Below the pieces are notes generated by a model. It saw only the letters and a list, made by a program, of their open reading frames with translations. It was not told where the DNA came from and made no database searches. A program made the position numbers and the translations under genes. Below, one piece after another: positions 1-8,834 of a stretch of 64,000 bases of DNA; within the stretch, counting starts at the first letter, position 1, and each line of letters starts with the position of its first letter. Source of the stretch: Pseudomonadota bacterium (lineage in GTDB: Bacteria > Pseudomonadota > Alphaproteobacteria > Rhizobiales > Rhizobiaceae); contig JAEYDD010000075.1 of assembly GCA_023404095.1 (NCBI GenBank), positions 248,001-312,000 of the forward strand. Reading direction: 5' to 3'.

Positions 1-267
1 ATCGTCACGCTTGGCGCAGACGGGGTTATCGCCATCCGCAAGGGCAACGTTTTCCGTACGCCCGGCCTGAAGATCGAGCCGGTGGACACGGTCGGTGCCG
101 GCGACAGTTTCTGTGGCTATCTTACTGCCTCGCTCGATGCCGGTCTGCCCTTTGCCGATTGCCTGCGCCGCGCGGCCGTCGCCGGCTCACTGGCGTGCCT
201 CAAGCGCGGCGCCCAGCCGTCGATACCGGATGCTGCTGCGGTCGACGCCTCGGTGTCGGAAAGCTAA
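1..267 (+). CDS. PfkB-family sugar kinase (ribokinase-like), C-terminal part
   Basis: Only the last 88 codons are inside the window; the frame is open from base 1, so the gene starts upstream. The fragment carries the second PfkB signature DTVGAGDSFCGYL, in which the GAGD aspartate is the catalytic base that activates the sugar hydroxyl and the glycines form the anion hole for ATP. The tail after it (AAVAGSLACLKRGAQPSIPD) matches the end of ribokinases. The enzyme should phosphorylate a sugar or nucleoside in the cytoplasm. The substrate cannot be told from this part; ribokinase is the default reading. Confidence 0.85.
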   Translation: MVTLGADGVIAIRKGNVFRTPGLKIEPVDTVGAGDSFCGYLTASLDAGLPFADCLRRAAVAGSLACLKRGAQPSIPDAAAVDASVSES

Positions 268-294
268 CCTTGTTGATATGCGGGGAGACCCTTT

Positions 295-323
295 CTTGAC
301 ACGCTGGTGCTGCTGCCTACTTT
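295..323 (+). promoter_or_regulatory. Sigma70-type promoter for the molybdoenzyme gene
   Basis: CTTGAC at 295-300 and TACTTT at 318-323 are separated by exactly 17 bases, close to the rhizobial housekeeping consensus (CTTGAC-N17-CTATAT). It ends 28 bases before the start codon at 352, which implies a very short leader. Confidence 0.55.
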
Positions 324-351
324 TTGTTGCACTGCGGCAAGGAGAGACGTG

Positions 352-1011
352 ATGAGCGAAGACGAGGCCCCGGAGACGAAACTTACCCAGACGAAGCGCC
401 GCTGGGCCGAGCAGGGCCGCTTTCTGACCGGCGGGATAGGCCGGCAGGGCACGGATCGCCTGCCGCCGGGCCAGCACCTCGTCAGGAACTGGCCCGTTCT
501 CGATCTCGGTCAGCAGCCCGTCGTAAGAACCGAAAGCTGGCGGCTGGATATCGCAGGCGAAGTGGATAGCCCGGCTTCGCTCGACTGGCGCGCCTTCCAG
601 GCGCTCCCGCAGACCAGCAATCAGTCCGACATCCACTGCGTGACGACATGGTCACGCTACGACAATAGCTGGCAGGGCGTCTCCACGCATGACCTGCTCG
701 ATCTCGTCATGCCGAAACTGTCCGCCAGCCATGTCATGCTGTCGAGCTATGATGGCTACACCACAAACCTTCCGCTTGCCGATTTCGCCGTCGAGGACGC
801 GCTGCTCGCCACCCATTGGGAGGGCGAGCCCCTGTCTGTTGAGCACGGCGGCCCTGTCCGCCTCGTGGTGCCGCATCTCTATTTCTGGAAAAGCGCCAAG
901 TGGGTGAACCGCATCGAGTTCCTGACAGGCGACCGGGCGGGTTTCTGGGAGCGCAACGGCTATCACATGCGAGGCGATCCGTGGACCGAGGAGCGCTATT
1001 CAGAAGACTGA
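352..1011 (+). CDS. Sulfite-oxidase-like molybdopterin-dependent oxidoreductase
   Basis: A 219-residue protein made of a single oxidoreductase molybdopterin-binding domain (sulfite oxidase fold). The segment DIHCVTTWSR places Cys96 where the family ligates molybdenum through a protein thiolate. Later motifs YDGYTTNLPL, HGGPVRLVVPHLYFWKSAKWV and GFWERNGYH are typical of the compact YuiH/COG2041 group, which lacks the haem and dimerisation domains of eukaryotic sulfite oxidase. No signal peptide is visible, so it is probably cytoplasmic. The ATG at 352 is preceded by AAGGAG at 339-344; an in-frame upstream start at 307 has no such site. The natural substrate of this group is not settled. Confidence 0.88.
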   Translation: MSEDEAPETKLTQTKRRWAEQGRFLTGGIGRQGTDRLPPGQHLVRNWPVLDLGQQPVVRTESWRLDIAGEVDSPASLDWRAFQALPQTSNQSDIHCVTTWSRYDNSWQGVSTHDLLDLVMPKLSASHVMLSSYDGYTTNLPLADFAVEDALLATHWEGEPLSVEHGGPVRLVVPHLYFWKSAKWVNRIEFLTGDRAGFWERNGYHMRGDPWTEERYSED

Positions 1012-1023
1012 TCGGGAAGGTCC

Positions 1024-1039
1024 TAGCTCGTAGGAGCTA
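1024..1039 (+). terminator. Small perfect hairpin after the molybdoenzyme gene
   Basis: TAGCTC-GTAG-GAGCTA forms a six-pair stem 12 bases after the stop codon at 1011. The following bases (TTCTCC) are only weakly T-rich, so it is a poor intrinsic terminator and could instead be an operator for the RTX gene downstream. Confidence 0.3.
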
Positions 1040-1112
1040 TTCTCCCTGTTGTCGACAGGTTCACGAGGGATCAGTATATTAGCGCCTTCTTTTAAAATGG
1101 AGGGCGCCCGCG

Positions 1113-2426
1113 ATGGCGACGTACACCGTCTATTTTCCCGGTGGAAAGTATCCCCAGGACTACAGCCCTGCCATTCCCGGTTTCGATTACAATCCGATGT
1201 TCGGTGAACTGGTTGATCTATCCTCGGCGACAGTGCTTGGCAGTTCGTCGACGCGCTACACTCTCCAACTCGATGACGGGCTCAAGCTGCGCTTCAGCGG
1301 TTCCGGCTTTGCCTTCGATGGCGGCGGAGACGCGACCGGCGGGACGGTGACGAAGGTCGAGCTGCTGCAGGCGAACGGCACGACGCTGGTATCGACCCTA
1401 ACGGGCCTCAGCCTGTCGCTGGAAGCCCTGCAGGATGCATCAACGGTTTTCGATCCGTGGAGCCTCCAGGCCTGGATACTCAATCGCAGCGATACCCTGA
1501 ACGGGTCGTCAGGAAACGACGATCTCGAAGGTTTCGCCGGCAATGATACGATCAACGCCAAGGGCGGCGATGACTTCGTCATCGGCGGCGAGGGCAGGGA
1601 CCGCTACGACGGTGGCACCGGCTGGGACAATCTCAGCTTCCAGGACGCACGCTTCAATCCCAATGCGCTTGGCGGCGTCGTGCTGGACGCGGCATCCGGC
1701 ACGGTGATGGATCCCTATGGCAACACCGAGCAGTTCCAGAATTTCGAGACGTTCCGCGGCACCCAGTTCCGCGACGTCCTGAAGGGGTCTGGCAGGGACG
1801 AAGATTTCCAGGGCGTCGGTGGGCGTGACGTCATCGACGGTCGTGGGGGCTTCGACACCGTCAGCTATCACCGCGACCAGAGCAATGGTGGCCGCGCTGT
1901 CGGCGTGACGGTGGACCTCAAGGCCGGAACGGCGATCGACGGCTTCGGCAAGACGGACACCCTGAGCCGCATCGAAGGCGTGCGCGGCACCGGCTACGCC
2001 GACACCCTGACCGGCGGCAATGGCGACAACTGGCTGCGCGGAGACGGCGGAAACGACTATCTCGTCGGCGGCCTCGGCAATGACCAGTTGCGCGGCGACG
2101 GGGGCAGCGACTACTTCGTCTTCAACACGAAACTCAGCGCTGCGTACAATGTCGATGACATCGAGGACTTCAACGTCGCCGCCGACACGATCAAGCTGGA
2201 AAACGCGATCTTCACCAAGCTGAGCGGCATCGGAACGCTGTCGGCAGACCAGTTCGTCGCCAATGACAAGGGCTGTGCAGAAGACGCATCGGACCGCATC
2301 ATCTACGAGAAGGACGCCGGCAACCTCTATTACGATTCCAACGGCAAGGCATCTGGCGGTCGCGTCCTGTTCGCCACCCTTGACGACGGCCTGGCGATGA
2401 CGGCGGCAGACTTCTTCATCATCTGA
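1113..2426 (+). CDS. RTX (haemolysin-type calcium-binding) repeat protein
   Basis: A 437-residue protein with an unassigned N-terminal third (about 1-125) followed by three blocks of glycine/aspartate nonapeptide repeats at about 128-176, 222-250 and 297-336, for example GGNGDNWLRGDGGNDYLVGG. Such repeats fold into a calcium-bound parallel beta roll after export by a type I secretion system. There is no N-terminal signal peptide, and the hydrophobic end DFFII fits a C-terminal T1SS signal. No ABC exporter or membrane fusion protein gene is nearby, so export would use a system encoded elsewhere. No catalytic domain is recognised. GGAGGG at 1099-1104 supports the start. Confidence 0.87.
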   Translation: MATYTVYFPGGKYPQDYSPAIPGFDYNPMFGELVDLSSATVLGSSSTRYTLQLDDGLKLRFSGSGFAFDGGGDATGGTVTKVELLQANGTTLVSTLTGLSLSLEALQDASTVFDPWSLQAWILNRSDTLNGSSGNDDLEGFAGNDTINAKGGDDFVIGGEGRDRYDGGTGWDNLSFQDARFNPNALGGVVLDAASGTVMDPYGNTEQFQNFETFRGTQFRDVLKGSGRDEDFQGVGGRDVIDGRGGFDTVSYHRDQSNGGRAVGVTVDLKAGTAIDGFGKTDTLSRIEGVRGTGYADTLTGGNGDNWLRGDGGNDYLVGGLGNDQLRGDGGSDYFVFNTKLSAAYNVDDIEDFNVAADTIKLENAIFTKLSGIGTLSADQFVANDKGCAEDASDRIIYEKDAGNLYYDSNGKASGGRVLFATLDDGLAMTAADFFII

Positions 2427-2462
2427 CCACCTCCAGCTCAGGTGCCGACGTTAGCGGACCCG

Positions 2463-2819
2463 TCAGCGTCGGAACGTGTCTTCGTAGATTGCGGGCTTGA
2501 AGCCTGCGAAATAGCGGCCGTCCACGTCGAGGATCGGTCGCTTGATCATCGATGGCTGCGCCACCATCAGCGCAATCGCCTTTTCGGTGTCGAGATCGGC
2601 CTTCTCAGCCTCGGGAAGCGCGCGGAAGGTGGTGCCGGACCGGTTCAGGACCGTCTCCCAGCCCAGTTCGTCGATCCAGCGTCTGATCGATGCGGCGTCG
2701 ATTCCCTCAGCCTTGTAGTCGTGGAAGAGGTAGGGGATGCCGTGCGTGTCGAGCCAGGTCCGGGCCTTCTTCATCGTGTCGCAGTTCTTGATGCCGTAGA
2801 TCGTGACGGTCACGTCCAT
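2463..2819 (-). CDS. ArsC/Spx-like (YffB-type) thioredoxin-fold protein
   Basis: A 118-residue thioredoxin-fold protein of the arsenate reductase family. YGIKNCDTMKKA contains the single conserved Cys13 followed by the di-lysine typical of YffB-type proteins, and RPILDVDGRYFAGF corresponds to the ArsC/Spx C-terminal block. It lacks the ars operon context and probably acts as a glutathione-dependent thiol protein, not a true arsenate reductase. The start at 2819 is supported by AAAGGA just upstream; an earlier in-frame ATG at 2864 would run back into the preceding aminotransferase gene. It follows that gene with 13 bases between, so the two probably share a transcript. Confidence 0.8.
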   Translation of the reverse strand: MDVTVTIYGIKNCDTMKKARTWLDTHGIPYLFHDYKAEGIDAASIRRWIDELGWETVLNRSGTTFRALPEAEKADLDTEKAIALMVAQPSMIKRPILDVDGRYFAGFKPAIYEDTFRR

Positions 2820-2832
2820 GTTTCCTTTCGGC

Positions 2833-4002
2833 TCAGAGGCTGAGGAACTTTTCGACCACCGCATCGACCTCGGCGCTCTTCAGCCCCGCGATGTTGATGC
2901 GGGCGGAGCCCGGCATGTAGATCGCGTGCTCGGCGCGAAGCCGTAGCACGTCCTCTTCGGCAAGCGGCAGCAGCGAGAACATGCCCTCCTGTTCGGCGAC
3001 CGCCGTCAACACCTGCCAGCGGCGCGAAAGCCCGGCAGCCAGGCGTTGGCGGATCGAGGCGACACGGCCGCGCATCATGTCGAGCTCCGCCATCCAGTCA
3101 GCCTTCAGTGCATCGTCACCGAGGATTTCGCTGACGATCGCGGCCCCGTGGTCGGGCGGCATGGAGTAGGCGGTGCGCGCCAGCGCGGCAAGGTTGGAGC
3201 GGGCCGAAAGGGCGATATCCCCTGTCGCCGCCACGGCGAACACCGCCCCGGTGCGTTCGCGGTAGAGGCCGAAATTCTTGGAGCAGGAAATCGCAAGCAG
3301 GGCCTCGGGGACGGCGTCTAGCACCGTGCAGAGGCCTGCCCGGTCCGCTTCCAACCCCTTGCCGAAACCCTGATAGGCGCTGTCGATCAGCGGCAGCAGG
3401 CCGCGCTCGGCGATCAGCGCCGAAAGCGCGTACCATTGGTCAGCAGTAAGAACGGCGCCGGTCGGATTGTGGCAGCTGGCGTGCAGCAGCACCGCGTCTC
3501 CCGCCCTTGCCGTTTTCAGAGCCTCCATCATCTCGTCGAACAGGATCGACTGGGACGGCACGTCGAAGAACGGGTGGGAGACGACCTCCAGTCCGGCGAC
3601 CTTGAAGATTGCCGGATGGTTCGGCCACGTCGGCACGCCGACCCAGATCCGTGTCACGCCCATGCGTGCCATCAGGTCCGCGGCAAGCCGCAAAGCGCCG
3701 GAGCCGCCGGGCGTCTGCAGGCTGGCGACGGCCCGGTCGCGTCCGGAAGGACCGGTCGTCAGCTCCCAGAGCCGTTCGAGGAACACGGGGTCGCCTTCAG
3801 GCCCGACATAGGATTTCGTCGCCTGGCCGGCGACAAGCCGGCGTTCGGCTTCCTTCACCGCGCGGAAGATCGGCGTCGCGCCCTCTTCGTCGCGATAGAC
3901 GCCGACACCCAGATCCACCTTTCCGGCCCTGGCATCGGCGCGATAGAGCCCGATCAGGGCGAGAAGCGGATCATCGGGCTGGCGGCTGAGTGATTCGAAC
4001 AT
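2833..4002 (-). CDS. Aromatic/aspartate aminotransferase (class I, PLP-dependent)
   Basis: A 389-residue fold-type I aminotransferase. The PLP lysine is K242 in SCSKNFGLYRER, the hallmark of the aspartate/aromatic (AspC/TyrB) subgroup. ASCHNPTG and DSAYQGF hold the cofactor-binding Asn, Asp and Tyr, and the C-terminal GSARINIAG carries the arginine that binds the substrate alpha-carboxylate. It should transfer amino groups between aspartate or aromatic amino acids and 2-oxoglutarate. The start at 4002 (MFESLSRQ) matches the family N-terminus; the open frame extends 37 codons further with no family similarity. Substrate preference cannot be read from sequence alone. Confidence 0.9.
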   Translation of the reverse strand: MFESLSRQPDDPLLALIGLYRADARAGKVDLGVGVYRDEEGATPIFRAVKEAERRLVAGQATKSYVGPEGDPVFLERLWELTTGPSGRDRAVASLQTPGGSGALRLAADLMARMGVTRIWVGVPTWPNHPAIFKVAGLEVVSHPFFDVPSQSILFDEMMEALKTARAGDAVLLHASCHNPTGAVLTADQWYALSALIAERGLLPLIDSAYQGFGKGLEADRAGLCTVLDAVPEALLAISCSKNFGLYRERTGAVFAVAATGDIALSARSNLAALARTAYSMPPDHGAAIVSEILGDDALKADWMAELDMMRGRVASIRQRLAAGLSRRWQVLTAVAEQEGMFSLLPLAEEDVLRLRAEHAIYMPGSARINIAGLKSAEVDAVVEKFLSL

Positions 4003-4209
4003 GTTGAGACCCCTTGGACTGGGTTTGGCTTGCGATCGTTTAAGCGAATTTCGCCCCAATTTCGAGCCCGAACTTGCTGGACCGCACCTGTAATCCGGAG
4101 CGGGGACGCTCATTCATTTTCGCCGGCGGACCTGCGTCACGCGGTTGCAGCGAGGACTGGGCTACCCTATGTTCTGCCTTGCCTGCGCGCCCCTGCGAAG
4201 GAAGGGCTG

Positions 4210-5067
4210 TTGAAGAAACTGAACGAAAAGATGAGCTCCGCCGCCCTGGCGGCAATCCGCAATCGCCGTGGACACCGGCCGTTCGCCGCCAATCGCGACG
4301 GCGGCGACACCGTCATCGCCTCCTACAACGTCCATAAATGTGTGGGTGTCGATCGAAAGTTCGATCCGGACCGCGTGGCGGCTGTCATCTCGGAGATCGA
4401 TGCCGACGTGATCGCGATCCAGGAAGCCGACAAGCGCTTCGGCGCGCGCTCCGGCCTGCTGGATCTGACAGCGCTTGAGCGTGACTGTGGCCTCATCCCG
4501 GTGCCCATCATGACGCATTCGACCAGCGGCCACGGCTGGCACGGCAACATGCTGATGATCCGCAAGGGTACAGTTCTGAACGTGCGTCAGCTCAAACTGC
4601 CGGGCGTGGAGCCGCGCGGGGCGCTGGTGGTGAATTTCGATTTCCCCACTGGCAGGCTGCGCGTGGTTGCCGCCCATTTCGGCCTGCTCAAGCGGTCGCG
4701 GCAATTGCAGGCCAAGGCGGTCCTGGCCTCCGTGGCCCAGGAGGAGGAGATGCCGACCGTCCTGATCGGCGATCTCAACGAATGGCGGGTCGGCCGTCGC
4801 TCCTCACTGTCGCCGCTCGCTCCCGTGTTCGATCCTGCTGCCGGCGCAGTTCCAAGCTTTCCCTCGCGCTTTCCGGTTCTGGCGCTGGACCGCGTGCTCG
4901 GCCACCCGCACGATCTCGTGGCCGCTGTCGAAGTTCACGACAGTCCGCTTGCCCGTGTCGCCTCCGATCACCTGCCGATCAAGGCGCATATCGATCTTCA
5001 GGCGATCTGGGACCGTTCCTACGGCAATGCGCATCGCGTCGGTGCGACGGCGGAAGCGGTTCGCTAG
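4210..5067 (+). CDS. Endonuclease/exonuclease/phosphatase (EEP) family protein
   Basis: An EEP/DNase I-fold metal-dependent phosphoesterase of about 285 residues. The catalytic blocks are present in order: ASYNVHKC, IAIQEAD (metal-binding Glu), AAHFGLLKRSRQLQA (His), LIGDLNEW (Asp/Asn) and SDHLPI (catalytic Asp-His). I chose the TTG at 4210 because AAGGAAGGG at 4198-4206 lies at the right distance; the next candidate is the ATG at 4231, and the open frame continues upstream to 4030 without conserved sequence. The gene converges on a cardiolipin synthase, a pairing that recalls E. coli ybhP-clsB, so a membrane-lipid role is possible. The substrate is unknown. Confidence 0.82.
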   Translation: MKKLNEKMSSAALAAIRNRRGHRPFAANRDGGDTVIASYNVHKCVGVDRKFDPDRVAAVISEIDADVIAIQEADKRFGARSGLLDLTALERDCGLIPVPIMTHSTSGHGWHGNMLMIRKGTVLNVRQLKLPGVEPRGALVVNFDFPTGRLRVVAAHFGLLKRSRQLQAKAVLASVAQEEEMPTVLIGDLNEWRVGRRSSLSPLAPVFDPAAGAVPSFPSRFPVLALDRVLGHPHDLVAAVEVHDSPLARVASDHLPIKAHIDLQAIWDRSYGNAHRVGATAEAVR

Positions 5068-5081
5068 GCCAAGGTGCGAAT

Positions 5082-6542
5082 TCAGAGATAGGGCGAGCCG
5101 AGCCAGGTGATCCGCTCGATCAAGCGCCGCGAGAAGGGGCGTGCCCGCAGGGCCTGCAGGTTCACCTCCTTCGCCGTTCTCAGCGCCTTGCCGATGCGTG
5201 CTTCGATCTCGGCCGCGAAGAAGGTGTCGAACACTTCGATATCGATCTCGAAGTTCAGGCGTAGCGAGCGCGGGTCGAGATTGGACGACCCGACATAGGA
5301 CCAGGCCCCGTCGATGACCGTCAGCTTGGAATGGTTGAAGGCGCCACCTGCGCGCCAGATCTTGCAACCGGCCTTGAGCAACTGGTCGAATTGCGCCGTC
5401 ATGGCAAGGTCGACTAGTTTGAGATTGTTGGTTCCGGGGACGACGATGTCGATATCCACGCCGCGGCGCGCCGCCGTCGCAAGCGCGCTGATCAGGTCTC
5501 TCTCAGGCAGGAAGTATGGCGACATGATCCGGATGCGGCTCTTGGCGACCGAGATCGCGCCCATCAGCATGCGTTGGTTGGCTTCGAGGCTGCTATCAGG
5601 CCCCGAAGAGACGGCGCGCGCGAACAGCGCAGCGTTGGGGTCAGCCTGCGGGGGCGCCAGTTGCCATGCCTCGCCATCGAGTTCCGCGCCGCCGGAAAAT
5701 CGCCAGTCCTCGTAGGCGACGTGGAAGATATCGCCGACGATCGGTCCCTCCGCGCGGAAATGGGTGTCCTTGGCTTCGTCATCGCCGGCAAATTCGCGGG
5801 TGAACGCTGCGCGGATGTTGAGCCCACCGGTGAAGGCAACGGCGCCGTCGACGATCAGGATCTTCCTGTGCGTCCTGAGATTGGCGTAGGGCAGTCGCAG
5901 TCCCATGACGATGTTGCCGTTGAAGACACGGGTGGAGACGCCGCCCTGCTTGAGCGTCTGCATGATGCTGGGGGTCGAATAGCGGGCACCCACCGCGTCG
6001 ATCAGAACATGCACCTTCACCCCGCGCACCACCGCTGCCGAAAGGGCGGCGGCGAACCGCAACCCCATGCCGTCGCGGTCGAAGATATAGGTTTCCAGCA
6101 GGATGCTGCGCCGGGCTCCGTTGATCGCTTCGAGCATCGCCGCATAGGCGATGTCGCCGGTCGCAAGAACCTGTATGCGGTTTCCGGAGGTCAGCGCGAA
6201 GCGGCTGACATTGTCGCCGAGGTGCTTCATCGCCGAAAGCGCGCCGCCGTAGCGGCTGTAGACGGTCTCTCCAGACACGTCGTGATGAACGGTGTGGTGG
6301 CCCTTCTTGGTGATCGCGCCGGCTCGCTGCAGCGTCAGCGTCTTGCGCCGGATCCGGTTGATCCCGACGACGTAATAGATGACCGCGCCGAGGATCGGTG
6401 ACAGCAGGATGACGCCGACCCAGCCGATCGCCGCGCGCACCTCTTCCTTCGTCATTGTCGCATGGATGGCAGCCGGTGTGCCGAGTACGATCGAAAGCAC
6501 GACCAGGACATGCGGCCAGTAGTCGGAGATCGTCTGCAGCAT
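5082..6542 (-). CDS. cls: Cardiolipin synthase
   Basis: A 486-residue phospholipase D superfamily protein. Two N-terminal membrane segments (about 11-28 and 41-59) anchor it in the inner membrane. Two HKD motifs follow: HRKILIVDG with His225 and HSKLTVIDG with His404, each followed by GG/GSSNLD as in bacterial cardiolipin synthases. It should condense two phosphatidylglycerol molecules into cardiolipin plus glycerol. Length and two-helix N-terminus fit the ClsA type more than ClsB. It is convergent with the EEP gene, with only 14 bases between the stop codons. Confidence 0.92.
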   Translation of the reverse strand: MLQTISDYWPHVLVVLSIVLGTPAAIHATMTKEEVRAAIGWVGVILLSPILGAVIYYVVGINRIRRKTLTLQRAGAITKKGHHTVHHDVSGETVYSRYGGALSAMKHLGDNVSRFALTSGNRIQVLATGDIAYAAMLEAINGARRSILLETYIFDRDGMGLRFAAALSAAVVRGVKVHVLIDAVGARYSTPSIMQTLKQGGVSTRVFNGNIVMGLRLPYANLRTHRKILIVDGAVAFTGGLNIRAAFTREFAGDDEAKDTHFRAEGPIVGDIFHVAYEDWRFSGGAELDGEAWQLAPPQADPNAALFARAVSSGPDSSLEANQRMLMGAISVAKSRIRIMSPYFLPERDLISALATAARRGVDIDIVVPGTNNLKLVDLAMTAQFDQLLKAGCKIWRAGGAFNHSKLTVIDGAWSYVGSSNLDPRSLRLNFEIDIEVFDTFFAAEIEARIGKALRTAKEVNLQALRARPFSRRLIERITWLGSPYL

Positions 6543-6681
6543 TCGTTCCGCCGGTCACCATCTGAAGGTTGAACGCTAGTTTCCCTCCACCTTAGCGCAT
6601 CGGCGAAGAAAATCAGTATCGATTTTCAGGAGGGATTGCGCGCAGATTCAACGTCTTATCACGCCGATCTGCGCGCCTGGC

Positions 6682-7752
6682 TCAGTCTTCCAGCGTTCCT
6701 GGGGCGCGAGCAGCGCGGGTGCGTTCGCGACACGCGATCTTCATCAGGTCATCGCCGCGACGCACGAACCGGTCGGAGGTCCGCGTCGCGATCAGGCCGG
6801 CCTGGGCAGCCCGAACCTCGATTGAACCGTCGGCAAACCCTGGTCGCGTCACGAGCGTTGCGAGCAGGTCGCCCGCCTCGATCGTGTCACCGATGTCCCG
6901 GTGGAACAGCACGGTGCCAGGCTCCATCGCCCGCACCATCTCGATGTTGTCGAGAGGAACAACCGGTCCGGAAAAAGCCTGTGCGGGCACTCGCGGCCCG
7001 CCCTGCGGCGTGGCGATCACGCCGCGTGCAACGAGAAAGTTAAACAGCCCATCGGCGTCTTTTCCTGCGCTCTCAGGATAGACGTCGCGCCGTCCGCGCA
7101 ACTCGACGGTAGCCGCCAGCCGACCTGGAACGGAGGTCTGCTTCTCGCCGCCCTGGCGCTTGAAGGCGTAGCCGACTGCCTCCTCGAAGGCGGTGCTTTC
7201 GCCGTCCGACAGGAACACCGCCTCCATCGAAAGCGCATTCGCAAGATCTGCCGCCTCCGGCCAGAAGGCTTCGTCGATATAGGCGTACTGCACGGATTCG
7301 TCGTCGCAATGAAGGTCCAGCACCAGTTCGGCACCGAGCGCCATGTGAAGCAAAGTCCGCTTCAGCCGGTTCACCGCCGTCTGCTGCTCGATCTCCTTCA
7401 GCAGCCCGTCCCGATCCGAAAGGGCAACGAGTGGAAAATCGCGGTTGAAATTTGTTCGCGAGGCGAGATCAAAGCGGCCCTGCATCTCGCCGAAATGCGC
7501 CTGTGCCGCGCCGATCGGATTGGCCTGCGGCACGATGGTGATGTCGCCCAGAACAGCGCCGGCCGCCTCCGCCTCGCGCAGCCGCGCGCAAAGGAAGTGG
7601 ATGAGAGCGGTGCCCGGCAGCTCGTTCGAATGCAGCGCCGCCTGGATATAGACCTTCGGCGCACCGGCATCGGTGCCGGGGAAACGGAGCACGGGAAGCC
7701 GCCATTCGAGGCCGGGCGTATCGCCGGCAAGGGTGATCTCGGTAACGTCCAC
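6682..7752 (-). CDS. Succinylglutamate desuccinylase/aspartoacylase-family zinc hydrolase
   Basis: An approximately 356-residue M14-like amidohydrolase. LHSNELPG supplies the zinc ligands His and Glu (HxxE), and LDLHCDDES the third ligand His, as in AstE and aspartoacylase. A C-terminal beta-rich part (about 270-340) resembles the biotinyl-like domain often found in this group. The GTG at 7752 has AGGAGA at the right distance upstream, whereas the in-frame ATG at 7821 has no ribosome-binding site; I therefore prefer 7752, though 7821 is possible. No ast operon genes are nearby, so the substrate (an N-acyl amino acid or related amide) is open. Confidence 0.82.
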   Translation of the reverse strand: MDVTEITLAGDTPGLEWRLPVLRFPGTDAGAPKVYIQAALHSNELPGTALIHFLCARLREAEAAGAVLGDITIVPQANPIGAAQAHFGEMQGRFDLASRTNFNRDFPLVALSDRDGLLKEIEQQTAVNRLKRTLLHMALGAELVLDLHCDDESVQYAYIDEAFWPEAADLANALSMEAVFLSDGESTAFEEAVGYAFKRQGGEKQTSVPGRLAATVELRGRRDVYPESAGKDADGLFNFLVARGVIATPQGGPRVPAQAFSGPVVPLDNIEMVRAMEPGTVLFHRDIGDTIEAGDLLATLVTRPGFADGSIEVRAAQAGLIATRTSDRFVRRGDDLMKIACRERTRAARAPGTLED

Positions 7753-7898
7753 GATGTCTCCTCGCAAAGCTTTCTCCGCGGTTATGGGGATTGATTGCAA
7801 TCGGTGCAAGTCCGCACGCATTTTTCGAACTGACGGAATCGGGTTGAACTGGCATCGTCAAAGGACGATCCTGCAGCAGTGTAAAGCGGAGCTACGTC

Positions 7899-8459
7899 AT
7901 GTCGGGCGCTTGCAGCTACCTGATCTTCGAAACGGCGGGCGGTCCTTGCGGCATCGGCTGGAGCCGCATCGGCGTCCTGCGCTTCCAGTTGCCGGCCGAC
8001 GATGCGGAGACGACGCGCCGGCTGCTGCTGCGCCGGTTGCCTTCCGCCGAGCCGGCGGATCCGCCGCCTGCCATTGCCGAGGCCGCCGCCGCGGTTCGTC
8101 GCTATTTCGCCGGCGAAACGGTCGACTTCTCCGGCGTGCCGCTCGACCTTTCCGGCCAGAGCCCATTCTTCACGGCGATCTACAATGCCGCCCGACGGGT
8201 CGCCTGGGGGCAAACGACGACCTATGGCGCCCTTGCTCGCGAACTCGGCGCCGGCCCCGAAGCGGCGCGCGATGTCGGCCAGGCCATGGCAAAAAACCCG
8301 GTCGCCCTCATCATTCCCTGCCACCGCGTGCTTGCCGCCGGCGGCAAGTTCGGCGGCTTTTCGGCGCCGGGTGGCGCCGGCTCAAAGCTCAGGATGCTGG
8401 CACTGGAGGGCGTCTCCTTTTCCCCGCCGGAACCGGCACAGCAGTCGTTCGGGTTCTAG
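7899..8459 (+). CDS. ogt: Methylated-DNA-[protein]-cysteine S-methyltransferase
   Basis: A 186-residue suicide repair protein that takes the alkyl group from O6-alkylguanine onto its own cysteine. The acceptor is Cys141 in IIPCHRVLAAGG, preceded by the helix-turn-helix region WGQTTTYGALARELG and followed by FGGFSAPGG, all standard for Ogt/AGT. It lacks the N-terminal Ada regulatory domain, so it repairs DNA without controlling an adaptive response. It is transcribed divergently from the AstE/AspA-like gene. Confidence 0.93.
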   Translation: MSGACSYLIFETAGGPCGIGWSRIGVLRFQLPADDAETTRRLLLRRLPSAEPADPPPAIAEAAAAVRRYFAGETVDFSGVPLDLSGQSPFFTAIYNAARRVAWGQTTTYGALARELGAGPEAARDVGQAMAKNPVALIIPCHRVLAAGGKFGGFSAPGGAGSKLRMLALEGVSFSPPEPAQQSFGF

Positions 8460-8654
8460 CCGGGCTGCGCTCCGGTCAGCCTGTCCGGTTGCGGGGGCAG
8501 AGAATCGGAAAAAGCCCACAAGAACGCCGCCGATGATCGGGCGCCCGCAATCGCCACGTTCCGCGCCGTGACCAACGTCGACTGTGCCACATCCGCCGGC
8601 TCCCCAGCCACCTTTTCGATGGCCGGCTGGACAGTGTCGCAGGTACCGAAGGGT

Positions 8655-8834
8655 GGCTTGGTGGACATGACCGAGGAAGGCGCCGACGCGGTGAGGTGCA
8701 CCGGCCGGCCGACCGACTCACGCTTCATGTCTCGGCCGGTGGGCAGCTACCGGCTGCCGCTGATCGCCTCGACGGACTACGTGGCGAGGCACAAGCATAT
8801 GGCGCCGAAACTGCGCGCGTTCATTGATGTCACA
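8655..8834 (+). pseudogene. LysR-family regulator remnant (internally deleted)
   Basis: Between ogt and guaA (8460-8941) I see no intact gene. In one frame the translation EGADAVRCTGRPTDSRFMSR followed by VGSYRLPLIASTDYVARH resembles the LysR effector-domain block (EADVAVRxGRPxDSxLxxRxLGxYRxxLxASPxYLARHG). Five residues later comes APKLRAFIDV, which is the extreme C-terminal LysR block and normally lies roughly 100 residues further on. No DNA-binding domain is present. The reading is a decayed, internally deleted regulator gene; similarity was judged by eye. Confidence 0.5.

Noticed and set aside
2463..2819. True arsenate reductase arsC
   Set aside because: No ars genes nearby, and the active-site surroundings are YffB-like.
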